A stretch of DNA of 64,000 nucleotides from Shewanella khirikhana (GTDB lineage: Bacteria; Pseudomonadota; Gammaproteobacteria; Enterobacterales; Shewanellaceae): NCBI RefSeq assembly GCF_003957745.1, contig NZ_CP020373.1, positions 1,178,001 to 1,242,000 on the forward strand, in the 5' to 3' direction. The position numbers and the translations under genes were made by a program. Below the pieces are notes generated by a model that searched no databases, was not told where the DNA came from, and saw only the letters and a list, made by a program, of their open reading frames with translations. Shown here one piece after another: positions 35,536-43,366 of this stretch; position 1 is the stretch's first letter, and each line of letters starts with the position of its first letter.

Positions 35536-36453
35536 ATGTCCGTAATCGAAATCGTCTTCCCGCTGCTGTTTATCGCTGCTCTTGGCTATGGTGCCAGCCG
35601 CAGTGGTTGGTTTAGCCGTGAACACATCGCAGGCATCAGCAAGTTTGCCTTTTATGTGTGCATCCCTGCGCTGCTGTTTTCCGCCATGCTCAAGGTTCCG
35701 CTGAAGGACAGCATCCGCCTGCCGGTGCTGGCGGCCTTTTATGTGCCTGTGATACTGAGTTTTGCATTAACCTTGCTGCTTTCGCGCCAGGCCCTTAAGC
35801 GTTCATACCGCGACTGCGCTGTACTGGCTCTCGGTGGCAGCTATTCCAACACCTTGCTGGTGGGTTTGCCGGTGATCATGGCCGCCTTCGGCCCAGAGCA
35901 GATGGCAAGCGTGTTTTTAATTATTCCCTTTCACAGCGCAGTGCTGTTTGGGCTGACATTTGCGCTGTCGGGCAACTCGGCTGGCGAAGGGGGCAGCAGG
36001 AGGGCACAGCTTATCAAGGGGCTGCTGTTTAACCCCGTGGTGGCGAGTATCGCCCTTGGGCTTATCGGTAATGTCGCCGGGCTGAGCCTGCCCACAGCCC
36101 TTGGCAGCAGTCTTGAGATGCTCGCCAAACCTGCCATTGCCTGTGCGCTCTTTGTGCTGGGTGCCAATTTGAATCAATATCGCCTCTCCAGTGCCTTTGC
36201 CCTGACGGCGGTATTAAGTGCGATTAAGCTCCTGCTGCTGCCACTGCTTATCCTGATTGCAGGAAAACTGCTTGGGCTTACCTCTCTTGAGCTTGCGGTT
36301 ACAGTGCTGCTTGGCGCATCGCCTCTTGGGGTGAATGCCTACCTGATTGCGTCCCAGCTTAAGCGTGACAGCGACATCATCGCCGGCGCTGTGGTGCTGT
36401 CATCCATGCTTTGTATCCTGACTGTGATCTTCTGGTTAACTGTGTTAACGTGA
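35536..36453 (+). CDS. AEC-family (auxin efflux carrier type) permease
   Basis: This 305-residue membrane protein has about ten helices in two inverted halves. The first half starts VIEIVFPLLFIAALGYGAS and contains GGSYSNTLLVGLPVIMAAFG, the second contains KPAIACALFVLGANL and VTVLLGASPLGVNAYLIAS, the usual broken-helix motifs of the AEC (malate/auxin efflux) family. The substrate is unknown. The start has AAAGG upstream. It is probably monocistronic. Confidence 0.88.
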   Translation: MSVIEIVFPLLFIAALGYGASRSGWFSREHIAGISKFAFYVCIPALLFSAMLKVPLKDSIRLPVLAAFYVPVILSFALTLLLSRQALKRSYRDCAVLALGGSYSNTLLVGLPVIMAAFGPEQMASVFLIIPFHSAVLFGLTFALSGNSAGEGGSRRAQLIKGLLFNPVVASIALGLIGNVAGLSLPTALGSSLEMLAKPAIACALFVLGANLNQYRLSSAFALTAVLSAIKLLLLPLLILIAGKLLGLTSLELAVTVLLGASPLGVNAYLIASQLKRDSDIIAGAVVLSSMLCILTVIFWLTVLT

Positions 36454-36456
36454 GGC

Positions 36457-36504
36457 CTCTTTTGGGGTTGAAGACTCTTTTTCGGTTGAGGACTCTTTTG
36501 GGGG
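36457..36504. repeat. 18-bp tandem repeat, 2.7 copies
   Basis: Units begin CTCTTTT(G/T) and run 18 bp (36457-36474, 36475-36492, partial 36493-36504), directly after the AEC stop codon and before the GNAT gene. Confidence 0.8.
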
Positions 36505-36537
36505 AGCTTTGAGAAGGGCAGTGCAGGAGCGCATTTT

Positions 36538-37041
36538 ATGATAATTACAACAACAGACAGACTGATTTTAAGGCACTTCAACGAAGGGGATGTTGAGGCA
36601 CTGTTTCTGATGAATAGTATCCCAGAAGTGCTGACTTACATTCCTATGGCGCCACTCACTGATGTAGCACAGGCTGAAAAGCTGCTGCATGAAGTGATTT
36701 TTGAAGACTATCGCAGCCGCGGTTTCGGTCGCTGGGCAGTAGAGCACAAGGCCAGTGGCAAGGTCATAGGCTTTTGCGGCCCCAAGTTTATTCCCGAGTA
36801 CGACAAGGTGGAGCTGGGTTACCGCTATCTGCCTGAATACTGGGGCCAGGGTATTGGCGGCGAAGCTGCCCGCGCCGCCATTGCCGAGTTCAAACCACGG
36901 CTTGGCATCGATGAAGCCATTGCGCTTATTCTTGACGGCAATCTGGGTTCAATGGGCGTCGCCCGCCAGATTGGTATGGAGCCGCTGCAGCGCGATAAAT
37001 TTATGGAGCATGATGTGACAGTGTTCCATAAGTGGCTTTGA
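36538..37041 (+). CDS. GNAT-family N-acetyltransferase (RimJ/RimL type)
   Basis: This 167-residue protein begins TTDRLILRHFNEGDVEALFL and contains VELGYRYLPEYWGQGIGGEA, the acetyl-CoA binding motif A of RimJ/RimL-like acetyltransferases. The ending FMEHDVTVFHKWL is also typical. The acceptor could be a protein N-terminus or a small molecule; no choice can be made. AGGAG precedes the ATG by 9 bases. Confidence 0.85.
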   Translation: MIITTTDRLILRHFNEGDVEALFLMNSIPEVLTYIPMAPLTDVAQAEKLLHEVIFEDYRSRGFGRWAVEHKASGKVIGFCGPKFIPEYDKVELGYRYLPEYWGQGIGGEAARAAIAEFKPRLGIDEAIALILDGNLGSMGVARQIGMEPLQRDKFMEHDVTVFHKWL

Positions 37042-37353
37042 GCCCCCCGCTGGCCACAAATTCTGCCTTCATCGCTGGCATTTGGCGATAAGGCGGAGTA
37101 GAGTCTCCCTTGGTGACCTTGGTCAGACTCTAAAGCAAGGGTTAGACTTTTCTTCGGGTAACCTCACCATGAGCCTTCAGGCTCACCGCTCTTTCGCCTG
37201 ATCCTGACATTTCTATTGGATTGTTTCTGACCCGCATCTTTCAGGTGCGGGTTTGGACTATTTGGCGCACTAAACCCTCCGTGGGGGAAGGGATTATGCG
37301 ATGGTTGGGCGCCGCCGACGGGCGGCCTTGTTTATGAAAAGTAGAGGACTGCT
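37042..37353. other. 312-base gap with several hairpins, no gene seen
   Basis: Between the GNAT and rnk genes lie several potential stems: AGAGTCT...AGACTCT (37100-37131 area), GAGCC-TTCA-GGCTC, ACCCGCA...TGCGGGT followed by TTTGG (37231-37255 area), and GGGCGCCGCCGACGGGCGGCC. The density of stems suggests a structured leader of rnk or a small RNA, but no known RNA family is recognised. Confidence 0.4.
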
Positions 37354-37764
37354 GTGACTGAACAACCCAAGATTGTGATCTCCGAAATCGATATGGAGCG
37401 TCTTGAACGATTACTGGAAAGCTTGCCGGCACAGGATGCAGGCAGACTGGCGCTGGAAGCCGAACTGAGCCGGGCGGAGGTACGGCCATCTGCCGACATG
37501 CCGGCCAATGTGGTGACCATGAACTCCGAGGTGCGTTTTACCGTGTCTTCCTCGGCCGAGGAGTTTCGCCTCAGGCTGGTGTACCCAAAAGATGCTCAGG
37601 GCAAGGGTGATACCCTGTCCATTCTGGCGCCGGTGGGCAGCGCGCTGCTTGGTTTGGCGCAGGGTGATGAGATGGATTGGCCCTGTCCCGGTGGTAACAG
37701 CACCCGGGTCCGGATTGAAGAGGTCATTTATCAGCCGGAGCGAAGTGGCGATTTTCATCGCTGA
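37354..37764 (+). CDS. rnk: Nucleoside diphosphate kinase regulator Rnk
   Basis: This 136-residue protein matches Rnk: an N-terminal coiled helix pair (ISEIDMERLERLLESLPAQD) and a GreA/GreB C-terminal-like FKBP-fold domain ending LSILAPVGSALLGLAQGDEM and VRIEEVIYQPE. Rnk binds RNA polymerase near the secondary channel. The start is GTG with AGAGGA upstream. A 10-bp tandem repeat and then a shared terminator follow. Confidence 0.9.
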   Translation: MTEQPKIVISEIDMERLERLLESLPAQDAGRLALEAELSRAEVRPSADMPANVVTMNSEVRFTVSSSAEEFRLRLVYPKDAQGKGDTLSILAPVGSALLGLAQGDEMDWPCPGGNSTRVRIEEVIYQPERSGDFHR

Positions 37765-37768
37765 TCGC

Positions 37769-37798
37769 GGCTGAATTTGGCTTAATCTGGCTGAATTG
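37769..37798. repeat. 10-bp tandem repeat, three copies
   Basis: GGCTGAATTT, GGCTTAATCT, GGCTGAATTG begin 5 bases after the rnk stop codon. Confidence 0.8.
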
Positions 37799-37884
37799 CG
37801 GCGGGACTGCACAGTTACATATGCCAGTTAACTTTGCTTGTTAAATCAGGTTCGTTAGCCGCCAGCAGTTATTATTTTCGCCAT

Positions 37885-37915
37885 AAAAAAACCAGCGCCT
37901 TGCGCTGGTTTTTTT
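37885..37915. terminator. Bidirectional terminator rnk / fur
   Basis: AAAAAAACCAGCGC / GCGCTGGTTTTTTT, a 14-bp stem with T runs on both strands, between the convergent rnk and fur genes. Confidence 0.93.
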
Positions 37916-37936
37916 GATAGAACAACCTTTTAGGGC

Positions 37937-38368
37937 TTATTCGTCGCCGTGGTCGCACTTATCGTTGGTGCACACACCGTACAGATACAGACTGTGGTTG
38001 GTGAGCTTGATGTTGTGACGCATGGCAATTTCATTCTGACGACGTTCGATGGTGTCATCAGAGAATTCGATAACCTTGCCACAGCTTAAGCATACCAGAT
38101 GGTCGTGGTGGTGCTGGGTAGAGAGCTCGAATACTGCCTTGCCGCTTTCGAAGTGATGGCGTGACACAATACCGGCGTCATCAAACTGGTTCAGCACCCG
38201 GTAAACGGTGGCCAGACCGATTTCTTCACCGATGTCGAGCAGCTTCTTGTACAGATCTTCCGCACTGATGTGCTGGTTTTCCGGTTCTTGCATCAGCTCC
38301 AGGATTTTTACTCGTGGCAGGGTGACTTTCAATCCCGCTTTTTTCAGCGCCTGATTTCCATCTGTCAT
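37937..38368 (-). CDS. fur: Ferric uptake regulator Fur
   Basis: This 143-residue iron-responsive repressor has an N-terminal winged helix (NQALKKAGLKVTLPRVKILE) and a metal-binding dimerisation domain with HHFESGKAVFELSTQHHHDH and two CxxC pairs (CLSCG and the late CTNDKC). The ATG at 38368 gives the family's usual N-terminus MTDGNQALKKAG; the upstream in-frame ATG would add 15 unconserved residues. A candidate promoter on the minus strand has -10 TATAAT (38427-38422) and -35 TTTAAG 17 bases away. Confidence 0.96.
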   Translation of the reverse strand: MTDGNQALKKAGLKVTLPRVKILELMQEPENQHISAEDLYKKLLDIGEEIGLATVYRVLNQFDDAGIVSRHHFESGKAVFELSTQHHHDHLVCLSCGKVIEFSDDTIERRQNEIAMRHNIKLTNHSLYLYGVCTNDKCDHGDE

Positions 38369-38421
38369 GGTTAATCTCTTGATTGCAGAACCATTGGGCT
38401 CTTCTGTGGACAATGGAAGTC

Positions 38422-38450
38422 ATTATATGTGTCTAAATTCAAAACTTAAA
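38422..38450 (-). promoter_or_regulatory. Candidate sigma-70 promoter of fur
   Basis: On the minus strand, TTTAAG (38450-38445), a 17-base spacer and TATAAT (38427-38422) lie about 54 bases before the fur start. Confidence 0.5.
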
Positions 38451-38621
38451 CCTTTGATGGCGGCTAATTGGTGCCATGTGGCAATATTTGGCGCCATATC
38501 AGACAATCCGTTGTGAATTGGCCTTTAAGCCCTGATTTAAGTATGGTTATACCAAGGCCCAATTGTCATCGACCTGCGGGAAATGGCAGGCTGGAAACAA
38601 AACAATAAGGAAGGCATCAGC

Positions 38622-39368
38622 ATGTACCGGCACATAGTTGTACTCACCGGCGCCGGGATCTCCGCCGAGTCCGGGATCCGTACCTTCAGGGACCAACATG
38701 GTCTCTGGGAAGAGCACCATATTGAAGATGTGGCCACGCCCGAAGGCTATGAGCGTGATCCTGAGCTGGTTGAACGGTTTTACAACCAGCGCTGGGCGCA
38801 GCTGAAGTCTGACGAGGTGGCCCCCAATGCCGCCCACGAGGCGCTGGCGAAACTTGAAGCCGAATTTGATGGCGAGTTTTTGCTGATCACCCAGAATGTG
38901 GATGATCTGCACGAGCGTGGCGGCAGTCGCAAGCTTATTCATATGCACGGTGAGTTGGTGAAGGGCCGCTGTCCGCGTTCACGGCAAACCTTTCTGCTGC
39001 GTGAACCCTTCGGCCCGGACAATCTTTGTACCTGCTGTATTCCGGCTCAGCGCCTGCGGCCCCATATTGTCTGGTTCGGCGAAATGCCTTTTGGCATGGA
39101 CCGCATCCATGATGCACTGGAGCGCTGCGATCTCTTTATCGCCATCGGCACCTCGGGCACCGTCTATCCGGCCGCCGGTTTTGTGGATACCGCCAATCAC
39201 CATGGCGCGCAAACCGTTGAGGTAAACCTGATGCCTGCCGACCGCCACAGTCAGTTTCAATGGCATCTTACCGGCAGCGCAGGTCATATCATGCCGCGGC
39301 TGACTGAGGCCCTGTTGGTAGGCAAGAGCCTTTGCAGCCTGGCCGATGTGCTGACCGAAAGCGCCTGA
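38622..39368 (+). CDS. cobB: NAD-dependent protein deacylase CobB (Sir2 family)
   Basis: This 248-residue class III sirtuin removes acyl groups from lysines using NAD. Motifs: LTGAGISAESGIRTFRD, the catalytic TQNVDDLHERGG with HMHGEL, and the Cys pairs RCPRS and CTCC that bind zinc (the first pair is incomplete, as in E. coli CobB). Then HIVWFGEMPFGMD and AIGTSGTVYPAAGFV follow. ATG 38622 is chosen because AAGGAAGG precedes it; the longer reading frame adds 13 unconserved residues. Confidence 0.94.
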   Translation: MYRHIVVLTGAGISAESGIRTFRDQHGLWEEHHIEDVATPEGYERDPELVERFYNQRWAQLKSDEVAPNAAHEALAKLEAEFDGEFLLITQNVDDLHERGGSRKLIHMHGELVKGRCPRSRQTFLLREPFGPDNLCTCCIPAQRLRPHIVWFGEMPFGMDRIHDALERCDLFIAIGTSGTVYPAAGFVDTANHHGAQTVEVNLMPADRHSQFQWHLTGSAGHIMPRLTEALLVGKSLCSLADVLTESA

Positions 39369-39425
39369 GGTTTCACGTACGCAAGATGAAGCTGATGACA
39401 TTGAGACGACAGGGGTGAAGCCGAT

Positions 39426-39875
39426 ATGAGCGCCATCAAAAAGGCCATCATAATGCGTGGGCTCCCCGGAAGTGGAAAATCCTTTTGGGTGAATCAGTTT
39501 TTGTCGGCATTGCCACCGGAAATGGCCGGGCAGGTTCGCGCCCATGGGCTGTTTTCCACCGACAGCTTTTTTATGCGTGACGGCGAGTATCATTTTGATG
39601 TGGCCAAATTGTCTGAATATCATCAGCGCAATCTGGCGGGGTTTATTGCGGCCCTTGGACGTGGCGAGCCACTGGTGATTTGCGACAACACCAATCTGGC
39701 CCACTGGGAGTTTTTGGCCTACGAAACGGCGGCGAGGGCGCTGGGGTACGAGGTGGAGAAGGTACTGATTGGCAATCCGGCCGACAGGCGCCATCAGGCC
39801 CTTTGTGCCGAACGTAACAGTCACGGCGTGCCGCTTGCAGCCATCAGACGAATGGCAAGAGCCTTCGAACCCTGA
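39426..39875 (+). CDS. P-loop kinase-like protein (AAA_33 / polynucleotide kinase-like)
   Basis: This 149-residue protein has a Walker A RGLPGSGKSF at residues 11-20, the FSTDSFFM motif after the second strand, and VICDNTNLAHWEF, the pattern of small P-loop kinases like the NEDD4BP2/polynucleotide kinase group. The length is close to a single kinase domain. The substrate is unknown. It follows cobB by 57 bases in the same direction and may share its transcript. Confidence 0.75.
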   Translation: MSAIKKAIIMRGLPGSGKSFWVNQFLSALPPEMAGQVRAHGLFSTDSFFMRDGEYHFDVAKLSEYHQRNLAGFIAALGRGEPLVICDNTNLAHWEFLAYETAARALGYEVEKVLIGNPADRRHQALCAERNSHGVPLAAIRRMARAFEP

Positions 39876-39936
39876 ACTTGTTCCCTTGCTGCGCCAACCG
39901 GTTAAGTTGGCGAGCAAGTGTATTTGGCTTGCTTGC

Positions 39937-39968
39937 CGATAAAGGCGAAATACGCGATAAAGGCGAAA
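39937..39968. repeat. 14-bp direct repeat with 18-bp period
   Basis: CGATAAAGGCGAAA occurs at 39937-39950 and again at 39955-39968, separated by TACG, before the terminator of the P-loop gene. Confidence 0.85.
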
Positions 39969-39987
39969 ACTATTATCCTGGTTAGCT

Positions 39988-40026
39988 AAAAGCCCGGTGC
40001 TCTTAATCGAGCCACCGGGCTTTTTT
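39988..40026. terminator. Bidirectional terminator P-loop gene / RclC-like gene
   Basis: AAAAGCCCGGTG / CACCGGGCTTTTTT with an inner GCTC...GAGC stem, between convergent genes. Confidence 0.9.
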
Positions 40027-40029
40027 ACA

Positions 40030-40506
40030 TCACTCTTCCTTGGTTAGCGCTTTGCCAAGCAAACTGACAGCGGCGGCAAGCAATACCAGATCTTTGAGCA
40101 AAAACTGCCCAGGCACCACCGAGATGGCGGGGAAGCCACTCAGGCTTGGCTCAGTGATGGGGGCGCTTAACAAAAAGCTGCTGGTGACCGCGAAGGTCAG
40201 CACGGCACTTGCTGCGCCTGCCACGGCAATGGCCCGGTGCAGGGGGGCAAGCAGCAATGCCAGCGCGGTGGCGACTTCCACGGTGCCAATTAAATTAGAG
40301 GCCGCCTGCAGGCTGAACACGCTGTAGAGCCAGCTGGTCAGTGGACTGGAAGCAACCAGGCCCTCGATGGCACCGGCTTCGTAGCCGGTGAACTTCATGG
40401 CGCCAATCCAGCCCAGTACTATCACGATGGAAAACTTAAGGCCCTGATCGGCAACCTTGTTGATTGTGTGGGCGAGGGCGCTGTGGTTTTGGGTAAATTT
40501 AGTCAT
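40030..40506 (-). CDS. RclC-like (YkgB / DUF417) membrane protein
   Basis: This 158-residue inner-membrane protein has four helices and the DUF417/YkgB pattern: VIVLGWIGAMKFTGYEAGAI near the start, EGLVASSPLTSWLYSVF and FPAISVVPGQFLLKDLVLLA near the end. In E. coli the homologue RclC is part of the reactive-chlorine resistance operon controlled by RclR. Here it follows a glutaredoxin gene and is divergent from an RclR-like regulator, which supports the same type of role. TAAGGAA precedes the start. Confidence 0.85.
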   Translation of the reverse strand: MTKFTQNHSALAHTINKVADQGLKFSIVIVLGWIGAMKFTGYEAGAIEGLVASSPLTSWLYSVFSLQAASNLIGTVEVATALALLLAPLHRAIAVAGAASAVLTFAVTSSFLLSAPITEPSLSGFPAISVVPGQFLLKDLVLLAAAVSLLGKALTKEE

Positions 40507-40585
40507 GGTGTTATTCCTTACAATTGAACTTTGTGTCTGATTTGGCTCTGGTGTCTGGTTAATGCGACTTTGTGGGGCTGCTGGC

Positions 40586-40870
40586 TCAGCGGGATCTGGT
40601 TTTGGGGGAAATACCCCGTGCCTTCAGCACCTTGTCGAATTCGCCCGCTTTGATGGACGCCATCAGATCCTGATTGCCGCCAATGTGCACTTCACCGACG
40701 AAGATTTGTGGCACCGTCCTGCGTTGGCTGCGACTTAGCATTTCAGTCAGTAATGCCTGGTCGTCGGTGACATCAAATTCGCGAAACCCAAGGCCCTTCG
40801 CGGCCAGAGTCTGTTTGGCAGCTTTGCAGTGTGGGCAATAGCTTTTGGTGTAAATCTCAATCTGTCCCAT
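40586..40870 (-). CDS. Glutaredoxin, class I (GrxC-like)
   Basis: This 94-residue dithiol glutaredoxin has the active site YCPHCK at residues 11-16, the cis-Pro segment TVPQIFVGEVHIGG and the GG-D glutathione motif. It reduces disulfides and glutathione adducts in the cytoplasm. It lies between the RclR-like regulator (divergent) and the RclC-like gene (79 bases downstream), so it is probably part of an oxidant-induced unit. Confidence 0.92.
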   Translation of the reverse strand: MGQIEIYTKSYCPHCKAAKQTLAAKGLGFREFDVTDDQALLTEMLSRSQRRTVPQIFVGEVHIGGNQDLMASIKAGEFDKVLKARGISPKTRSR

Positions 40871-41003
40871 GTGGATACTCCGGTGTGGTTGCTGTGTGGG
40901 ACTAATGTAGCTATTAGTGCCTGTACTATCTATGCGTGATAATCTTGATTTGATACATTGAAAGTCTAATTATGGTGATTGGTCCTGCGAACCGGAGAAC
41001 GGC

Positions 41004-41852
41004 ATGGAAGTGATGAGCGATATACTGCGGGCTATCCGCGTGGTGGGCAGTGTGTATTTTTGCAGCCAGGTGGAGGCGCCCTGGACCAAAACCTTCTCAG
41101 CGCTTGAGCACGCCAGCTTTCATATGATCCGCCGCGGCGCCTGCTGGGCAAAGGTGGATGATGCCGTTGAGCGGCTGGAGGAGGGCGACCTTATCTTTCT
41201 TGGGCCGGGGCAGGACCATGTGCTCAGCAGTCAGGCGCCCGATGCTGAACATGCCGACATCAGTGAACCAACCTTGCTGCTGTGTGGCTCGTTCAGTTTC
41301 AGTCGCAGCGCCACCACGCCGCTGCTCGATATATTGCCGCGGGTGACCATAGTGCGTGACCGGGACTTGGCCAATTACCCCTGGCTTCGCAGCACCTTCG
41401 GCCAGTTAAGCGCCGAGTACATGGCCCAGGGGCCAGGCTCGGAGCTTATCGTGAATAAGCTCACCGAGATAATTTTGGTGGAGCTTATCCGGATTAACTT
41501 TGGCCGCACTGAGCGCAGCCCGTTTCTGGATGCCCTGAACGACAAACGCATCGCCCGTGCGCTGCAATTGCTGCACGAGCGGCCCGAACTCAACTGGACC
41601 TTGCAGTCGCTGGCCAATGACATCGGCATGTCGCGTGCCGCCTTTGCCAGCCGCTTCAGCGCCATGGTGGGGCGGCCCATGTTTGACTATCTCACCCAGC
41701 TGCGGATGCAAAAGGCCCAGGAACTGCTGACAGAATCCCTGCTCACTATCGATGAGATTGCCGAGCGGGTGGGATATGGCTCGGAGCGCGCCTTCACCCT
41801 GACCTTTAAGAAACATACAGGCACCACTCCAACGCGCTTTCGGGCCCGCTAG
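41004..41852 (+). CDS. AraC-family regulator, RclR-like
   Basis: This 282-residue regulator has an N-terminal cupin-type sensor domain and a C-terminal AraC DNA-binding domain (LQSLANDIGMSRAAFASRFS, then TIDEIAERVGYGSERAFTLT). Cys20 (VYFCSQ) and Cys94 (LLLCGSFSFS) fall where E. coli RclR has its redox-sensing cysteines 21 and 89, the second in the very similar context CGTLRL. GGAG precedes ATG 41004 by 6 bases. It is divergent from the glutaredoxin and RclC-like genes, its likely targets. The chlorine-sensing role is inference. Confidence 0.82.
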   Translation: MEVMSDILRAIRVVGSVYFCSQVEAPWTKTFSALEHASFHMIRRGACWAKVDDAVERLEEGDLIFLGPGQDHVLSSQAPDAEHADISEPTLLLCGSFSFSRSATTPLLDILPRVTIVRDRDLANYPWLRSTFGQLSAEYMAQGPGSELIVNKLTEIILVELIRINFGRTERSPFLDALNDKRIARALQLLHERPELNWTLQSLANDIGMSRAAFASRFSAMVGRPMFDYLTQLRMQKAQELLTESLLTIDEIAERVGYGSERAFTLTFKKHTGTTPTRFRAR

Positions 41853-41889
41853 GCTGTAGCTGGGTCCGGCGGGCGTTTTTAACGGCAGA

Positions 41890-41917
41890 AAAAAGGTCGC
41901 TCATCGGCGACCTTTTT
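41890..41917. terminator. Terminator between the AraC gene and bioA
   Basis: AAAAAGGTCGC / GCGACCTTTTT stem, between convergent genes. Confidence 0.9.
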
Positions 41918-41945
41918 GTTGCTTGTTACCTGTGGGATTTTGCCT

Positions 41946-43256
41946 TCAGCCGTGGGCCGGATTGTGGGCTGTCTTGCAAATGCCCTCCAGCGCGGCAACC
42001 TCGACCATGGCCTTGGTGAGCATGGCGAGCTCTGCATCGCTGATGCAGTAAGGCGGCATCACGTAAATCAGCCTGCCAAAGGGGCGAACCCAGACGCCTC
42101 GCTCGGCAAATGCCTTCAGCGCAAAGGCGGTATCCACGGTTTGCGCCATTTCAATCACGCCCACAGCGCCAAGTACCCTCACATCAACCACCTGCGGCAA
42201 CACACGGGCGGCTTCAAGGGCATCGGTCAGCCGGGTTTCGATATTGGCCACCTGTGACGGCCAGCGGTTTTCGGCAAACAGTGCCAGACTGGCGATAGCG
42301 GCTGCGCAGGCGAGCGGGTTAGCCATAAAGGTGGGGCCGTGCATAAACACACCGGCAGGGGAGTTGGATATGCCTGCTGCGACTTCATCTGTGCTCAGGG
42401 TTGCCGCGAGGCTCAGCATGCCGCCGGTGAGCGCCTTGCCAAGGCACAACAAATCCGGTGCTATGCCCGCGTGTTCATAGGCAAATGCCTTGCCGGTGCG
42501 GCCAAAGCCGGTGGCGATTTCATCGAGGATCAGCAGTACCCGATACTCGTCACAAAGGGCACGTATCGCCTGTAAATATTCCGGGCTGTGGAATCTCAAT
42601 CCCCCGGCGCCCTGCATAATGGGCTCAATAACGAGGGCGGCGATTTTATGGTGATGGGCTTGCAGTAACGTGCGCAGCTCAGTGATGTCGGCATCAACAA
42701 ACGGCCTGTTAAAACCTGCCGCTGGCGCCTTGGCAAAAATCTGTTTGGGTACCAGATGGCCGAACATACCGTGCATGCCCGAGTTGGGATCGCAGACGCT
42801 CATGGCCGCAAAGGTGTCGCCGTGATAACCACCAAGCACGGTCAGCAGCTTGTGTTTTTGTGGCTCGTTTCTTCCCTGCCAATATTGGATGGCCATTTTG
42901 AGGGCCACTTCCACCGCCACTGAGCCTGAATCGGCATAAAATACCTTGGTCAGCTTGGGATGAACTAGGCTAAGCAGCGCCTTGCCAAGCTTGGTAGCGG
43001 GCTCATGGGTGAGGCCGCCGAACATCACATGGCTGAGTGTTGCCGCCTGCGTTTGCACTGCGGAAACCAAGGCGGGATGACCATAACCGTGAATGGCCGA
43101 CCACCAGGACGAGGTGCCATCGACCAGCTCCCGACCATCTTCCAGCGTCAGGCGGCAGCCGCTGGCGCTGGTTATCCCCAGCACCGGCAGAGGTGCTGCC
43201 ATGGAAGTATAAGGATGCCAAAGGTGGTTTCGGTCGAACTCGAAATCTATGCTCAT
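41946..43256 (-). CDS. bioA: Adenosylmethionine-8-amino-7-oxononanoate aminotransferase
   Basis: This 436-residue PLP enzyme of biotin synthesis converts KAPA to DAPA with S-adenosylmethionine as amino donor. Landmarks are HLWHPYTSM at the N-terminus, SSWWSAIHGYGHP, GGYHGDTFAAMSVCDP, ILDEIATGFGRTG and the PLP Lys in LLCLGKALTGGMLSLA. It is divergent from bioB with a BirA-type operator between them. Confidence 0.97.
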   Translation of the reverse strand: MSIDFEFDRNHLWHPYTSMAAPLPVLGITSASGCRLTLEDGRELVDGTSSWWSAIHGYGHPALVSAVQTQAATLSHVMFGGLTHEPATKLGKALLSLVHPKLTKVFYADSGSVAVEVALKMAIQYWQGRNEPQKHKLLTVLGGYHGDTFAAMSVCDPNSGMHGMFGHLVPKQIFAKAPAAGFNRPFVDADITELRTLLQAHHHKIAALVIEPIMQGAGGLRFHSPEYLQAIRALCDEYRVLLILDEIATGFGRTGKAFAYEHAGIAPDLLCLGKALTGGMLSLAATLSTDEVAAGISNSPAGVFMHGPTFMANPLACAAAIASLALFAENRWPSQVANIETRLTDALEAARVLPQVVDVRVLGAVGVIEMAQTVDTAFALKAFAERGVWVRPFGRLIYVMPPYCISDAELAMLTKAMVEVAALEGICKTAHNPAHG

Positions 43257-43280
43257 TTTATTAGCTCAAAATTTAACCAT

Positions 43281-43313
43281 CAGTAAACCTTGCCAACTGG
43301 TTGGCGTTGACAG
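43281..43313. promoter_or_regulatory. BirA-type biotin operator between bioA and bioB
   Basis: CAGTAAACC (43281-43289), 15 bases, then CGTTGACAG (43305-43313) forms an inverted repeat of the BirA pattern TTGTAAACC-N14-16-GGTTTACAA, with 7 of 9 and 6 of 9 matches. It lies in the middle of the bioA/bioB gap. Confidence 0.7.
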
Positions 43314-43334
43314 TGTAAGGGCCAACGCTATCCT
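43307..43334 (+). promoter_or_regulatory. Promoter of bioBFCD
   Basis: TTGACA (43307-43312), a 16-base spacer and TATCCT (43329-43334). The -35 overlaps the right half of the BirA operator, so bound repressor would block it. Confidence 0.65.
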
Positions 43335-43366
43335 AGCCAACAGAAAACATTTTATAGGGTAATACC

